NCBI RefSeq assembly: GCF_000346465.2
Contig: NC_034016.1
Span: forward strand, 12,271,805 to 12,335,804
Direction: 5' to 3'
From: Prunus persica
Lineage: Eukaryota > Streptophyta > Magnoliopsida > Rosales > Rosaceae
DNA: 64,000 nt
Of this stretch, positions 50,778 through 63,400 are shown in pieces. How positions within the stretch are numbered: position 1 is the stretch's first letter; every line of letters begins with the position of its first letter. Under the pieces are notes generated by a model. That model searched no databases and was not told the origin of the DNA. It worked only from the letters and a program-made list of their open reading frames with translations. Both the position numbers and the translations under genes were made by a program.

Positions 50778-53700
50778 CTACCTGAAATAATAGAAAAAAA
50801 TAGTTAGGACATGCTACAGAAAGATTTAGGTCTTGCAAGTTGCAACTCAAAGATGACAAGAAGATGTACAAGAGTACAAACCTTTTGTAAAGAACCTTTA
50901 TATCTTCCCTAAACACTGGACTTTCAAGGAAGAGATCACCACATTCATTCACATCAATGGTCTCCACTCCAAAATCCCGATAACCACAATACTCGTTCCA
51001 GTCAAACCACATTTTGGCAATTAGTTCTTTCTGGAAGCAAGTGCTATGATCTTCCTCTTCAGGGGAACTAGCAGCTACCAATCTGTACACAAACACTTTC
51101 TTCTTTTGACCTGGTCTAAATGCACGGCCAATTGCTTGCCGGCTCACTGAGGGATTAAGATGGACATCCAGAAGTATGACTCGAGATGCCCCTACCAGAG
51201 ATATACCCTCTCCACATGCCTTAATTGAGCCAAAGAAGACCTTAGCAGTAGAGGAATTGTTAAATTGATCCATGGACCATTCCCGTTGCTCGGAGCTTGA
51301 CTCACCTGAGATCATAAACATTTCTCTCCCAGGACTCCAACCCTTCATTTTGGCTACTAATCTCTCCAAAAATTTCAATGGTAGGAGGTACTGACTGAAC
51401 ACCAAAAGTTTCTCACCAGCTGACTCACATAAGTTCAGTAGATTAAGGAAGAACCTTGCCTTGACTCCATCTTTCACATCCATTTTGTCCAAGAGCTCAT
51501 CCACTTTATCATCTGGATCAGTGGGTTTCCAAGAGAAGGAGTACAATTTTGGGTGCAGATAAACAGCACTCCCAACAGAACTTTGCTTGAACTTCCTCGC
51601 GAACTTCTTCAGTTTCTCAGTCTCATGCTTCTGTCTGGTGGTGAGATTTAGTAGCACAGTGAAATCAACAAGTCCAGGAAGTTCATCTAGGGAATCTCCT
51701 CTATAATAATGAAGCACCTTGCTAGTCATCTCACGCAACTCATGTATGACAGTCACTTTCCTTCTGAAATCATTATCCTTCTGTAGAGTATGTTCCACTA
51801 GTTCATAGAAAGCTGATTCACTTCCAGCTTTGAACTGCTTCCTTACACCCGATATATGAACTCTACTCATGATGCGCTTAATGATGGGTCGCGAAGTTTC
51901 GGACCTTAAAAATTTAGGACGAACAAGATTCAAAAGATTGAATACTTCGTTGACATGATTTTGAAAAATGGTTCCAGAAAGTACAACTTTCCTAGGTGTC
52001 TGTAATTTGGTAAGGGATTGGAACACATCAGTGTTATCATTTCTTGGAGTGTGCCCCTCATCCAGAATCAGAATTGAAGGTGCCTTTAGCAATATCTCCT
52101 GGCACATAGCTGATATCTTGCTAGTTTCTCGATCGCAAACAATAGAGGAGAACTGCTTGTACCCTAAGAAAAGGATACTTTTCTGCTCCACCCACTGTTT
52201 CAACACCTCCAGCTGCTGTGATCGATTGTCTGCTTTGGATTCATAGAAATCATATAATGGAATATCCTCTACTTGCCAAATTTTAAACTCCTTTTTCCAT
52301 GTATCCAAGATTCCTTTAGGAAGCACAATAAGCGGTCTAGCATTTGGATACTTGGCTAGAAAACTTTGCATGAAACTAATTATCATAAATGTTTTACCAG
52401 AACCTGGAGCATGGGCCAAGATGCAACCCCCAGGATTATCACCCACCAAGTTACTAACAAGAAAATTGAAACCCTCCACTTGATGAGGTTTCATTTGCTT
52501 CATATGTCTTGGGTGGGCAGAGATTTCAGTTATTATCAAACCATCCTCTGACAATTTAACTCCACTTATCTCAGCTGCCTCTCTGTCTTTGGCATTCCGA
52601 GAATCAGGCATGTAAGTTCTTGTACTCCTTTTGACCTGAGATAATAAAAGAAAATTATTATAATATGCGTCTTACTTTCCAGAAGAGGGTATTTAGCTAC
52701 TAAGAAAACAAATAAATTCTAATAAGTTTAAGTAGATCCATCTATTGATGACATTTATTCCATAACAATGAGGCAAATATAGAAACTAGAATTCAAGGCA
52801 CAGTTAAAAAGCTAAACCAGGTGATCAGTAAGGCGGTAACAAAAATATTCACTTCCAATATGCAATAAATTTTATGGATTAAAATACTAATACCAATTTA
52901 ATTATCTACTATTTCTGGGTACTTATTCTCAGAAAATTATCTCCTATTCCTATAACCCTGCTTATCTCATTTTCGCCCAGCTGATCCTGAGCCTGGGCAA
53001 AAGAGTAATGGGGTGGGTTTAGAATCAAATTATTGTCAAATCCGATGAGCGCATGTCCTTCAGAGACACAAGTTGGGTGTTTCTATCAAGCAGATTATAT
53101 TGGACTTCTGAGTAGTGAGAAGCCAACCCTTGCTTTCCTTATTTATTTATTTATTTATTTAGTTGTAAGTGTTGAGTGAGTTTTCTACTAGTGCCAAAAA
53201 TAAGGTGAAGAATTGAGAAAAAACAAAAGACAAAAAAGAAACCTGTAGGGATACCCAGTTCACTAATTGATAGATAGGGGTATTCACATGTTGGATCGGA
53301 TTGGGTTTGGGGTACTTTCTCCATCATCCCAACCATGTCAAGGTTGATTGGATTGGACCGACTAGGGCTTAAAATAGAAACCCAATTTTTTTGACAAAAC
53401 TTGGCCAACAATTAGCAAAAGCACGACTCTAGGCATATCACTCAGGCATGCAGGCCCATAAAGGACGAGCCTGCTAAAGCAAGGGAGCCCACAAAAGGGC
53501 AAGGCAAGATTCAGGTGATATGGGATTCATTCAATTATCTATCACCCAAAGTTCAGAAACCTTTTCAGGAAGATAAAAGGTCTTACCATTGACAACATGG
53601 GAGATGAAGCATAATGGTCAGTTGTTCCTGCTCAATCCCTCATGCTCAGAAAGCCTTAAATATACAACTCTGGTCTGGTTTGCGTTTGTTCAGGTGGAAA

Positions 53701-56700
53701 GTTAACATATACAAAACGGAACCAATGCATATCAGGTTTTAAACGATAAAGCAGACCCAACCCATATGAACTGATACAACCAACCAGGACCTATTAGTTT
53801 GGGTCGAATCCATTGGATGGATCAGTCCAAGAACAGCCCTATCTATAGGTTCATTGCTAACAACAGGGACACTTTATGCACTCCATCCAGTAATCAGAAA
53901 GGTACGTGTACATCTCCATGTTGAAAACAGTACTTCCTACATCCTCGGCTGATAAAGCGCAAAATTCAGCCAAATTCACATATTTTGATCATACAAACAG
54001 GCATTAACCTATTCGACCAAAAGAAAAAAAAAAGAGGCATTAACCTAGAGACATCATTCATAAAGAACCAGAATAGCAGGATGAAACTTCACGTTCCCTA
54101 GGATAAGTTTCAGCCATCACTAACTCTTCAACCTCATGGTTGTAAGACCACAGCTTGGAATGATCATGCTCCATCCATTCAAAAGGACTAGAAAATAATC
54201 CATGCGTTATATGAGTTATAGCTAGACATTAGTCCTTCAAATTACCACGACCACCTCTGATGGAAACAACAGATCCTCAGTTCACCAAAAAAGACGATCA
54301 GGATTATATTACTTAGGTCCTATTTCACTCTAGATTATAGAACCTGAAGACTTCCTCTCCCTAAATACATTGGTACAACAATCTAGCAAGATTTTGCATT
54401 AAAAAAAAAGTGAATTTCAAATTGAGCTGGTACAAAACGTAGTTACCCTAGCTACAGGATGGCCAAATTAGCTGCTGGATTGGGTAGCCGCAGGGACCTG
54501 CTCTATTAGGAGCAGGTTTGGGTAAGAACAATCAGGTATGGGGATTTTTATAAAACCTAATGACGAGGCAAGGCGGGTATGGGTAATACCCACGGGAAAC
54601 CAGAAATCACATTATTAATTTATTTGAAAGAAAAAAAATAGAAACATTCTACTTCTGAGCCCTTTATTATTGAAAAACTTCCATAAAAAAGAAAGAGTAA
54701 AGGGAAGAGGTGGTACTGACTCCATAAAAAAGGGGATCAAGAACGGGAGAGTAATAGATCATCAAGGCTCCAGTATTAGGACTCAAAGGGGAGTCATAGA
54801 ATAGAAAAGACCTTAATTTTCAGTATACAATTGATAATGTAAAGAAAATAGAAAAAGAAAATCTTTAAATATGCTTTATAAGGTAAACAATTGATGTGAT
54901 TACATCATTGCATTTAAATGAAAAATTGGAGGAATAGAAGCGCTTAGATCCTCCAGCTATTGCATGCATGTTTTCACTATCTCTTTACCGTTTTCCTTTT
55001 TATTGTTTTGTGCAAGAGTTTAAAAAGATTTGTTAATGTTGAGGATTGGTGCATCGGGTTTGGGTCATCTGTATGGGTAATGCCCATTGAATATAATCGG
55101 GTATGGGTTTGTTGGTACCTGCCCTGCAGATCATTCTCATATAAGGGGCCACTTTATCCTACTTTCATGGTGCATAAGCTCACATGATAGAGTTTCAGAA
55201 ATCGTCATAAGAGACAAAGCTGATTCAAGGGATGATATTGTTTTCCTATTGGTTTAGTTCTAGTATCTAAGGCCATATATCACCGATACCTACAGGCCAC
55301 TGAATATCCAAGGAGAATCAAACCGCACACATATATGTTGCTATTTTCTAGAAGCAACTTAGAAAGCTGATAATATGATGATATTATAGATGCTCAAGGG
55401 AAAGCCATACCTTGTTAAACTGAAACTCAAATATGGTCTCAATTCCTCTGTCAATAACTCCACAAATGCGGCAAACATATCCAAGATCATCCTTTAAGAC
55501 AAAAGAATGATCACAGTCACAGTCCTCCCCGCCGTCACTCATCCCTTCAGATGAAGGGTCCACAACAACATCCTATCAGAAGCAGTATAAAGTCAATGTA
55601 AGATACTTATTAAAATGGTGAATGGAACTCTGGAAAGAAATCAAACATTGTAGTACAAAAGATTCATAATCCTCAAGCTTATACCAGTCATTTGACATTG
55701 AGACACACTTTCCACATGTCCACATCAGATTGAATAAGAAGAACAAACTTAGAAAAATGTAACATTTACTGGAAGGTTTGGTTTTTTCTGTCATTTTCCC
55801 TCAAATATGGTTAGGGTTTTCCTCTCACCTTAAATTTTAATCATGTTTTGGTCTGTTCAGGTGATGAGACATCTCTTTAAATGGGAAAAATGAAAAAGTT
55901 TTAAAGTTTTATGAAGCATCAGTGGACTATATTTGCACAAACAATCATTTCCTATAGATCAAAGATGGAAGTTGTTACTTTGAGCTCCATCAAAGCAAAG
56001 AGACCTGGCACAATCTGCACCAACCGTAGGCCAAGCAAACATGTCTTTCCACTTTGGAAGACCATAAAATATATACACACACAGAGAGCAAAGAGACATG
56101 ATAACATAGTAAAGAATGTATATCAATGATACCTTGTTAGATTCTAATGCCATTGACATTTCATTCCAAATATCTCCCAACCCATCATCTTCTTCAGTAT
56201 CAGTCTGGTGATTGTCATCATCTTCTACACCAACATAAACTCCTGGGTCATTCTTGATTTTGGTCTCTCCTGGAACTTTGTTCTCAACAAAGTCCCTTAC
56301 CTGAACATGGTCCAGCCAATCATTTGACAGATAGGATAAAAAGTGAGAAGAGAACAATGAGACAGCCTCCTGTCAGAGAATATTGCACAAATAAAATCAT
56401 CTCATAAGGCATACATACCACTAACTGTTCAGATGGTTGTCCCAAGAAAACCTCCTGGAAAGAATAGGATGGTTCTGGCAAGACGACCTCTTTGAAAGGA
56501 TAAGGAGGTCTTGGATGTTCACTTTGTTCCTCATCTGAATCAATAATTACAACAGGCAATAATGCTGCTGGAGCATTATTTTCAACAGAGTCATCCTCCA
56601 AATCAATGACATTATTTTGGGACAATGGACTAGCCTGTTGATTTGCAGATTTAGGAGCCCTTTTACTCTGCCTTTTCTCCTCCAAGGATAGATTTGACAG

Positions 56701-58165
56701 AGCAGGATATTTTTCAAAATAAGGGCAAAGAGTTTGCCTCTTTCGAGCAAGAATTGCCTCTATGTCCTTTGTAACACTTCCATATTTGCCAGAGTCTATC
56801 CTCTCCAGCAAGTCCGGTATGGCAAATGGATCACTGTAATCAACAACTTCTGAAGTAGACTTAGGCCTTTTATGTACAGCTTCATCATGGTTACTTGGAG
56901 AGAAGTCCATGCTATCATAATCATTTGTATCAAAACATACTTTCATCCTCTTATATCCCTTGGAATACAAACCTGAGCTCGAATGAAAGGTGCCATACAA
57001 ATAGACAAAGAAGAAATGAGGAACTTGCGTAAAGTGAGAAAAAGAAGTAGGCTAATTCCAGAAACTTATGAGTTCAGAAAACCATCTAGCCAAGCAATGG
57101 TGGATCCAGCAAGGGACAGTGAAGTCAATCGCCCCCACTTGCCTTTTCTACACCCATGAACTTGCACATCAATTTGATGATTTCTTGGTGATTTGTTTGA
57201 GTGTGTGGGGGCAACATGTTCAAAAAAATGCCTCACAGGAGGGGATAGGGCAGGCCTACAGGGGCAAACAAATAAGTTGAATTGCAGGCAACAAATTCAG
57301 TTGCTTAAAACGGGTTGTTATGGGTAGTCACTTAAAAGAAAAAGCAAAGAAATTTAGCTAACAGCCAAAACTACAAGACCTGATCAGTATGAGCTCTAAT
57401 TTCCCAAACCTCAAATTTTGTTCTAGTCTCTTATACCACCGACTCATCTGCTAGGGGTTTTATACATTGAGAAAAGTGATTTGACTGTATTAATAATGAT
57501 GTTCTAATTAGGACTCATAATATTGCATTTTCTCTACTAATGAAAATATTTATAATCATATATTTAGACTATGTAACTGGAAAAAAAAAAAAAGAGTGAG
57601 TGCAAGATTACGCTAGTGGGGAATTTCAGTGCATACTACAACTCCCCCATGGTAGAATAGAAGCAACCCCCACACTGTTTGGTGAGCTGCAACAGGCAAC
57701 TTTGAGAAGCAGCACGAATTTTGTTTTGTTTTTATTAAAGGAGAGTAGCCACACAAATGGTGCGCTTCCAAAGGCCGTTGCACTTCTGATTGTGCCCTCC
57801 TCATCCCAAATAAAAATAAAAAATAAAAAGTTCTTCTCAGCTTCTCAACACTAGCTTCTCAAACGCCACAGACTATTGAATTGGCCCTAACAGCCCAAAA
57901 TACCCAAATAATCTCTACTATTTTCATCGTTAATCCATTTCTTAACCTCTAAGTCCCCTTCTCCATCTCAAATTATCTTTAATGCATAAACAATTTGTTA
58001 AGCAAAACATGAATTCCACAACTTCTAATTCTTCTACTCATGGGTTCTTGACTACCCTCAACCCTGCATTTCTCTCAGATGCCATACAAAAAAATACCAT
58101 TCAAGAAGCAGAGGCTTACCATCGTAAGATGTTTTAATAGGCGTTAGATCAAGTGGTGACTCCAT
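50778..58165 (-). CDS. CHR35: DRD1/CHR35 SNF2 chromatin remodeller (Pol V pathway)
   Basis: Six exons: 58120-58165, 56419-56972, 56133-56300, 55411-55572, 50882-52635, 50778-50781. They join in frame to 895 aa, close to Arabidopsis DRD1 (888 aa from memory). The protein starts [16 protein letters not shown], then [17 protein letters not shown] and a conserved N-terminal block ([13 protein letters not shown]). SIM-like VIDLEDD and VVIIDSDEE follow, then the [13 protein letters not shown] region. The SNF2 ATPase begins near residue 350 with HAPGSGKT (motif I), LDEGHTPRN (motif II), [11 protein letters not shown] (motif III) and [14 protein letters not shown] (motif VI). The unspliced frame runs on past the exon 5 donor, but splicing at AAAAG/GTTTGT to a final exon gives an immediate stop. 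DRD1 forms the DDR complex with DMS3 and RDM1 and loads Pol V onto chromatin. Introns 1 (1.1 kb) and 4 (2.8 kb) are long. Confidence 0.9.
52636..55410 (-). other. Long intron 4 of the CHR35 gene
   Basis: No coding exon is seen inside. It contains a (TTTA)n run at 53141-53161 and G-rich words of the type GGGTATGGGT near 54567 and 55099 that suggest remnants of one repeat. Element ends could not be set. Confidence 0.4.
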
Positions 58166-60471
58166 GGCTCATCAAAATCCAAGAAAACACTGAACATAAG
58201 CAACCCAACAAAAAAATTCAATTTCGACCCAAATAAAAAAATCAATCATTTTCATCAAATAAAAAAAACCCAACTAGTAAACTAGTAAAATCACCATTTT
58301 TGTGTGAGAAATTGATGATAACAAGTAAAAAAACAAAAACCTTCGAACTGGCAATTCAGAAATGAAAAAGCACTTGCATTTGGGTTTTTGAGTCTCAGAA
58401 GAACACTCTCGCTCTCTCTTGCTCTCAAACACAGTGTGTGTAGGAGCGTCCGTACAGCTTCTCCTCCAGGTGTTGTTTCTGTGTAAAAGCGTAACAGACG
58501 CACAGCGTCAGCGAGGAAAGCAAAGCATTGCAGAGCAGAGAGGAGCTTTCGTGTATAAGACTTAGACCGTGTGAGAGTGCGAGTTCATGACGTGGCAGGA
58601 GCTGATTGGGTGGAGAAGATGTGTGTGGTGGGTGCAAACGTCGTTGCCAATAAGAAATTAAAAAAGTTAGAAAATATATATTAATCGCGTCACGCTTGGA
58701 ATCTAGGCGCTTTTGGTCCCGCGAGGATTGGGGATGTTTGGAAATATGGAATTATAGCTCTCGAGCCGGAGTAGGAAATGTGATGACTCGAATCCGGTGT
58801 TTGGTATGCGTTGAAAATGAAATGGAATGGGAAACATGATATTGTTGCAATTTTGGAAAAATTGATTATCAATTTGGGGTGTGCTCAATCCGAAGTTGCT
58901 TTGAGGCAACATCTGATCTATGCCAATTTTGGTAAAGTTTAAGTTGAACTCAAAAGTATCTACTTTATTTCTCTTTTAAAAAAATAAATAAAAAATTCTT
59001 TATGAGCATAGACGTAAGGGACCGGGGAGCGCTCTATCAGTGGCGGAGTTCCTGCTCCTATTTGTAGTTGAATGGGTAAGGCTACATAGTTAGTTCGATA
59101 ATCAGACTCCTATGTGTAGAGAAGCTTGCCTAATCCCCTAATCTATTACCTGTTTTTTTTTTACTTGTTTGTTTCCTCCTTATCAATAAAATAATGTCGC
59201 TTTTTCATAAATAAATAAATAATAAAAAATTTAGAAATTAGTATGATGATAGCATTACGAATTCATTCAAGTTATGCACACGTACAGCTAAATTGTGAAC
59301 CCCAAAATCAATTACGTGCAAAAATTATTATGTGTGACAACATTGTCATCTAACATAGTAATTTTTTCCAATTGTAAAACCAGCAGAATACTTGTAGCCT
59401 TTCACTAGTAATGAAAGAGGATGCATTTTACAAGTGGTGGCTTTAATATGTTCCTTATAAATAGGACCATAGATAGAGTGATCACCTTATGTGACACTAT
59501 GAATGTGAAACAATATAACACTATATAGGGCTTCATATGAGTCTTTTTTTTTTTTTTTTTTTTGTTCTAAGCAACAAAGTAAGATATCAAACCTTTGTTT
59601 ACTAAAAATAAATAATAAATGGTCAAGGGAGTTTAGCTCAGTTGGTTGAGCTCTTCCACCTCAACCATATGGGCAAAAGTTCGAAAGCCCTAGACACCCA
59701 ATGAATATTTGTGTAAATACGTATCACTTTAATATAAGTATATAGTTAAGGTCTTTATAAAAAAATCCTAAACCCTAAAACAAAGGCCAACAACGTTTTG
59801 CAAATTTTTTGCTAAACCCAAAATTGAGCACATTACTTTACACACTGTTAATCCTAAACCCTAATTATTTGGTAGATGTAGTACCATTACTAATCAATTA
59901 ACCCTTTGGTACCCTCTATTAGAAAACATGCCCTAAGAGGAGGGTGTGCACTTAATTTTGTGAAGACCAAAATCGGCCATTTTTCTTTAGGCATAGCAAA
60001 GTAGGCAAAAAAGAGTCAAAATCCCCTTAACCCCAAAGGGAGGGAGAGGAAGACTCAAAAAAAAGTCTCGAACTTTACAAACTCCGCTCACAAACACCAC
60101 CTCTCTCTCACTTCTCAGACCCTCCATCTCTCACAAAGGACAGAGCAAAAAGGAAAGAGAGGGTGTTTTTGGGTGTGAAAATTTTCACTTTTTGCCGTTT
60201 TTGGCGCCCCCAAGTCTCAACCCTCCTTCCTCGAACCCTCCTCCTCCCACGACCACAACCCACCATTCCAAGATTCTCCCCACGTCCTCTGTTCGATTCC
60301 CTCCAAACCCATCTGAATTCTAAGCCCACCCATCTCGTTCTCTCTCTCTCTCTCTCTCTCTATGGTATTTGACAAATTGCTTGCTTGCTTGCTCTGCTAT
60401 TAACTCCAATTCACTGTTTCAGTCTTCTCTCTCTCGTCTCTTCAGCTTCTTCTTCTTCTTCTTCAATTCTC
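58166..60471. other. Divergent intergenic region between CHR35 and SAE2
   Basis: It should hold both promoters. A single hAT-like end (CAGTGGCGGAGTTCC) is at 59038, without a partner I could find. Telo-box words CTAAACCCTAA lie at about 59767 and 59853. A pyrimidine-rich leader with (CT)n at 60341-60361 precedes the SAE2 ATG. Confidence 0.5.
59625..59765 (+). mobile_element. tRNA-derived SINE
   Basis: The A box TTTAGCTCAGTTGGTTGAGC and B box AGTTCGAAAGCCC are intact, but the anticodon arm and acceptor pairing of a real tRNA do not form. An AT-rich body follows (to about 59765). Confidence 0.6.
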
Positions 60472-63400
60472 ATGGCTTCCCTGAAACACTTGCCTGCTGT
60501 AAAGGTACTGTTGAGGACCCAACAAAGTTTCAACTGAAACCCTAATCCAACTGTCAAAGTTTCTCCCCGCTCGAATTTGAGTGGGATTTTGAACTTTTTT
60601 TGGGTTATTTTTTTTTTAAAAAATTTCTGGGTTATTTTTTGTAGGGCGCGAAAGTGCTCATGGTTGGGGCAGGTGGTATTGGCTGCGAGCTCCTTAAGAC
60701 TCTCGCTCTCTCTGGCTTCCAAGACATTCATATTGTGAGCTCTCTCCCTGAATTTTTTTTCTTGTTAGCTTTAATTGATGGGTTTTTGCTAGTTTCTTAT
60801 TTTTGTAGGTGGTTTACGAAGGTTTTATTTCTAGGGTTTTCATTTTGTGTTCCCCATCTCATATGTTTGTTGATTGAAATTTATGTGTTTGTTTTGGAGA
60901 GGGTTTTACTTATTTTAGGAAAATATTTCTTTTGGTACCAAAATATAGTTCAATTTTCTGCAGATGTATTTTTTTAAAAACAAAATTTACTTATCTATAC
61001 ATGATGGTCATGTACAATTTAGAGTGAAATAGTGATCAAATGATGGCTTACTATTGTTTTATTCATTCATTTATATCATGACCATAATACTAATCATCAT
61101 CACCATCATAACCATAGTAAACAAGTACAAGTGAATTAAGATATTATTGGAGGAATCTAGGTTCTGGCCAATAAGAAATAATTGGATTAAATTATTGCAA
61201 TTTTTTGCATTTCTACTTTCATCGCTGTCCATTTTTTATGGCTTCTTATGTTCTGTGGTGGGGATCCTACCATATTTTCTAAACGTTAAAAGTAGAAGAG
61301 AACTATATATTTTAACACTACTGATTAGGTATGTCCAATTTAGAAAAGCATGAACCAGCCAAAAATTTCCAATTTAGAAAAGCATGAACTACAAGTCAAA
61401 ATTTTATGAGATAGTGGGTTTGGATTTGGAAGTACAGTCTATATTTTTAACTACTTTGAATAGATCCCTGTATTATTAAGTCGACAAGTTATAGCCTGCA
61501 AATTGTAATAGTCCAAATTATTTTTCTTGATTTTGTGTTTAGGGAAGTATGAGCTGGTTTATTTTGTTGTTCTTGGTAATTATTCATTAGTGATAATGTT
61601 AAATTGCAGATTGACATGGACACTATAGAAGTCAGTAACCTCAACAGACAATTCCTCTTTCGACAATCACATGTTGGGCAATCCAAGGCTAAAGTAGGTG
61701 TATTTACTACGTACTTTTTTTTGTCTATTTGAATAGCTGTGCTTTCTGTAAGATTTTTTCATCGGATATTTTCAACAGGTTGCTCGGGAAGCTGTCTTAA
61801 AATTTAGGCCTCACATAAGCATTACTCCTTACCATGCAAATGTTAAGGATTCTGACTTCAACGTAGACTTCTTTAAGCAATTTAATGTTGTATTGAATGG
61901 ACTTGACAACTTAGATGCGAGGCGACATGTGAATCGCCTATGCTTGGCAGCTGACGTTCCCTTGATTGAAAGTGGGACAACTGGGTTCCTTGGACAGGTG
62001 AGTTATTGCTTTAGAGTTGTTTGGCAAGTAACTGTTTATTTTTAATTGAACTAGGTTTATACATTCATTGATGCATCCAATAACGTCTTGTTTGAACGCC
62101 TGTTATGTTTTTGGTTTGTTTTATGGTGTGTGGGTGGGTGTGTCTTGTGTCTGAGTTCACATCAACTGAGTATAATTTTTTTTTTTTTTTTGAATAGAAA
62201 CATTGTATTGATAATCAAGAGGAAAAATCCTCGATCAAACAAGAAGACCAAAAAAAGAGTCTGACCTACTAAGGTTGAAAAACAAACTGTATAAAAAACA
62301 CGAAAAACACAAAAACTTCAGTAAAATCATCTTAATACTGCCATCATGTCTCTCATGATGGTAGAGTAGTGATAGTCCTTGAACTGCCCCGAAACCGAAG
62401 CCCAAAGGGATGCCCAAAATTTAATTCTGTCCCATAATTCCTCAACCGTAACTCCTATATGACCCTGAAAAATTCTTCGATTTCGCTCCATCCAGATATT
62501 CCAGAAAATAGCATGAACTAGACAATCACGAAGGATTCCAGCTCTCTTCCCCTTCCCTGAAATCCTCAGATTGATACTAAGGAGCTCAAAACACCCTTTA
62601 GGAATCGCCCACTCCACTCCACTCCACATCAACTAAGTATAATTGCAACTGGTTTGATGATTAGAGATGTGAATTTTCTGACATGTTGAGCTTTGATCTA
62701 GAAGGTTCTCTATAGTAGTTGCAGAATGGGTTTCGCTATGGAATGCCTTCATCAGAGTTCATGCATAGAAACTGTTTGTTTTCTGTCTAAGCATTATGGG
62801 CTTCATTGGATAACTACGTGAGCTAAGGATCCTGTTCTATTATTTTATGATAGCCTATGTCATGGCAATGTTACATTAATCATCAACTTTGTCACTATCA
62901 TCAGCATCATCTTTACCCTTGTCCTGATAATATGGGGTCAGCCACATAAATTATTGTCTTCCATTAGTTTCAGTTATGGGAAATATTTCCATCTGAATTA
63001 TAATGTCAGTCATGTGTTTCCTGCATAATGTTAAATACTTTCAGGAGTCTTTTCTTTGTGTGTAGTTAGATGTAGCTTTGGAGTGAATTATTTCATGTAC
63101 GATGTATTTTAAGTTTGTAGATTTTTAGTTTTTTGAGTGACACTTGGTGGAATTAACGCATCAGTGTGTTTGACTAGCATGTTCAAATGGTTTGGCATCA
63201 TGGTGATTACTCTATCTGTGGGCATTTGTTTTGTAAAATGCATCATTGCAGTTAACTCTGTGTGTGATGATACTCCTCCCCTTTTGACTTATTTGTTGAA
63301 ACTTTGAAAGCAGGTGACTGTACATGTGAAGGGAAGAACAGAGTGCTATGAATGCCAACCAAAACCTGCTCCTAAAACTTATCCTGTCTGTACCATTACC

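Noticed and set aside
50778..50881. Read-through C-terminal extension of the CHR35 protein
   Set aside because: The extension is intron sequence with a good donor; splicing gives an immediate stop, and the paralogue uses the same arrangement.
59638..59700. Possible functional tRNA gene
   Set aside because: A and B boxes are good, but the acceptor and anticodon stems do not pair and the body continues as AT-rich SINE sequence.
60108..60372. Overlapping ORFs on both strands before SAE2
   Set aside because: They fall in the pyrimidine-rich SAE2 leader and promoter and have no domain.
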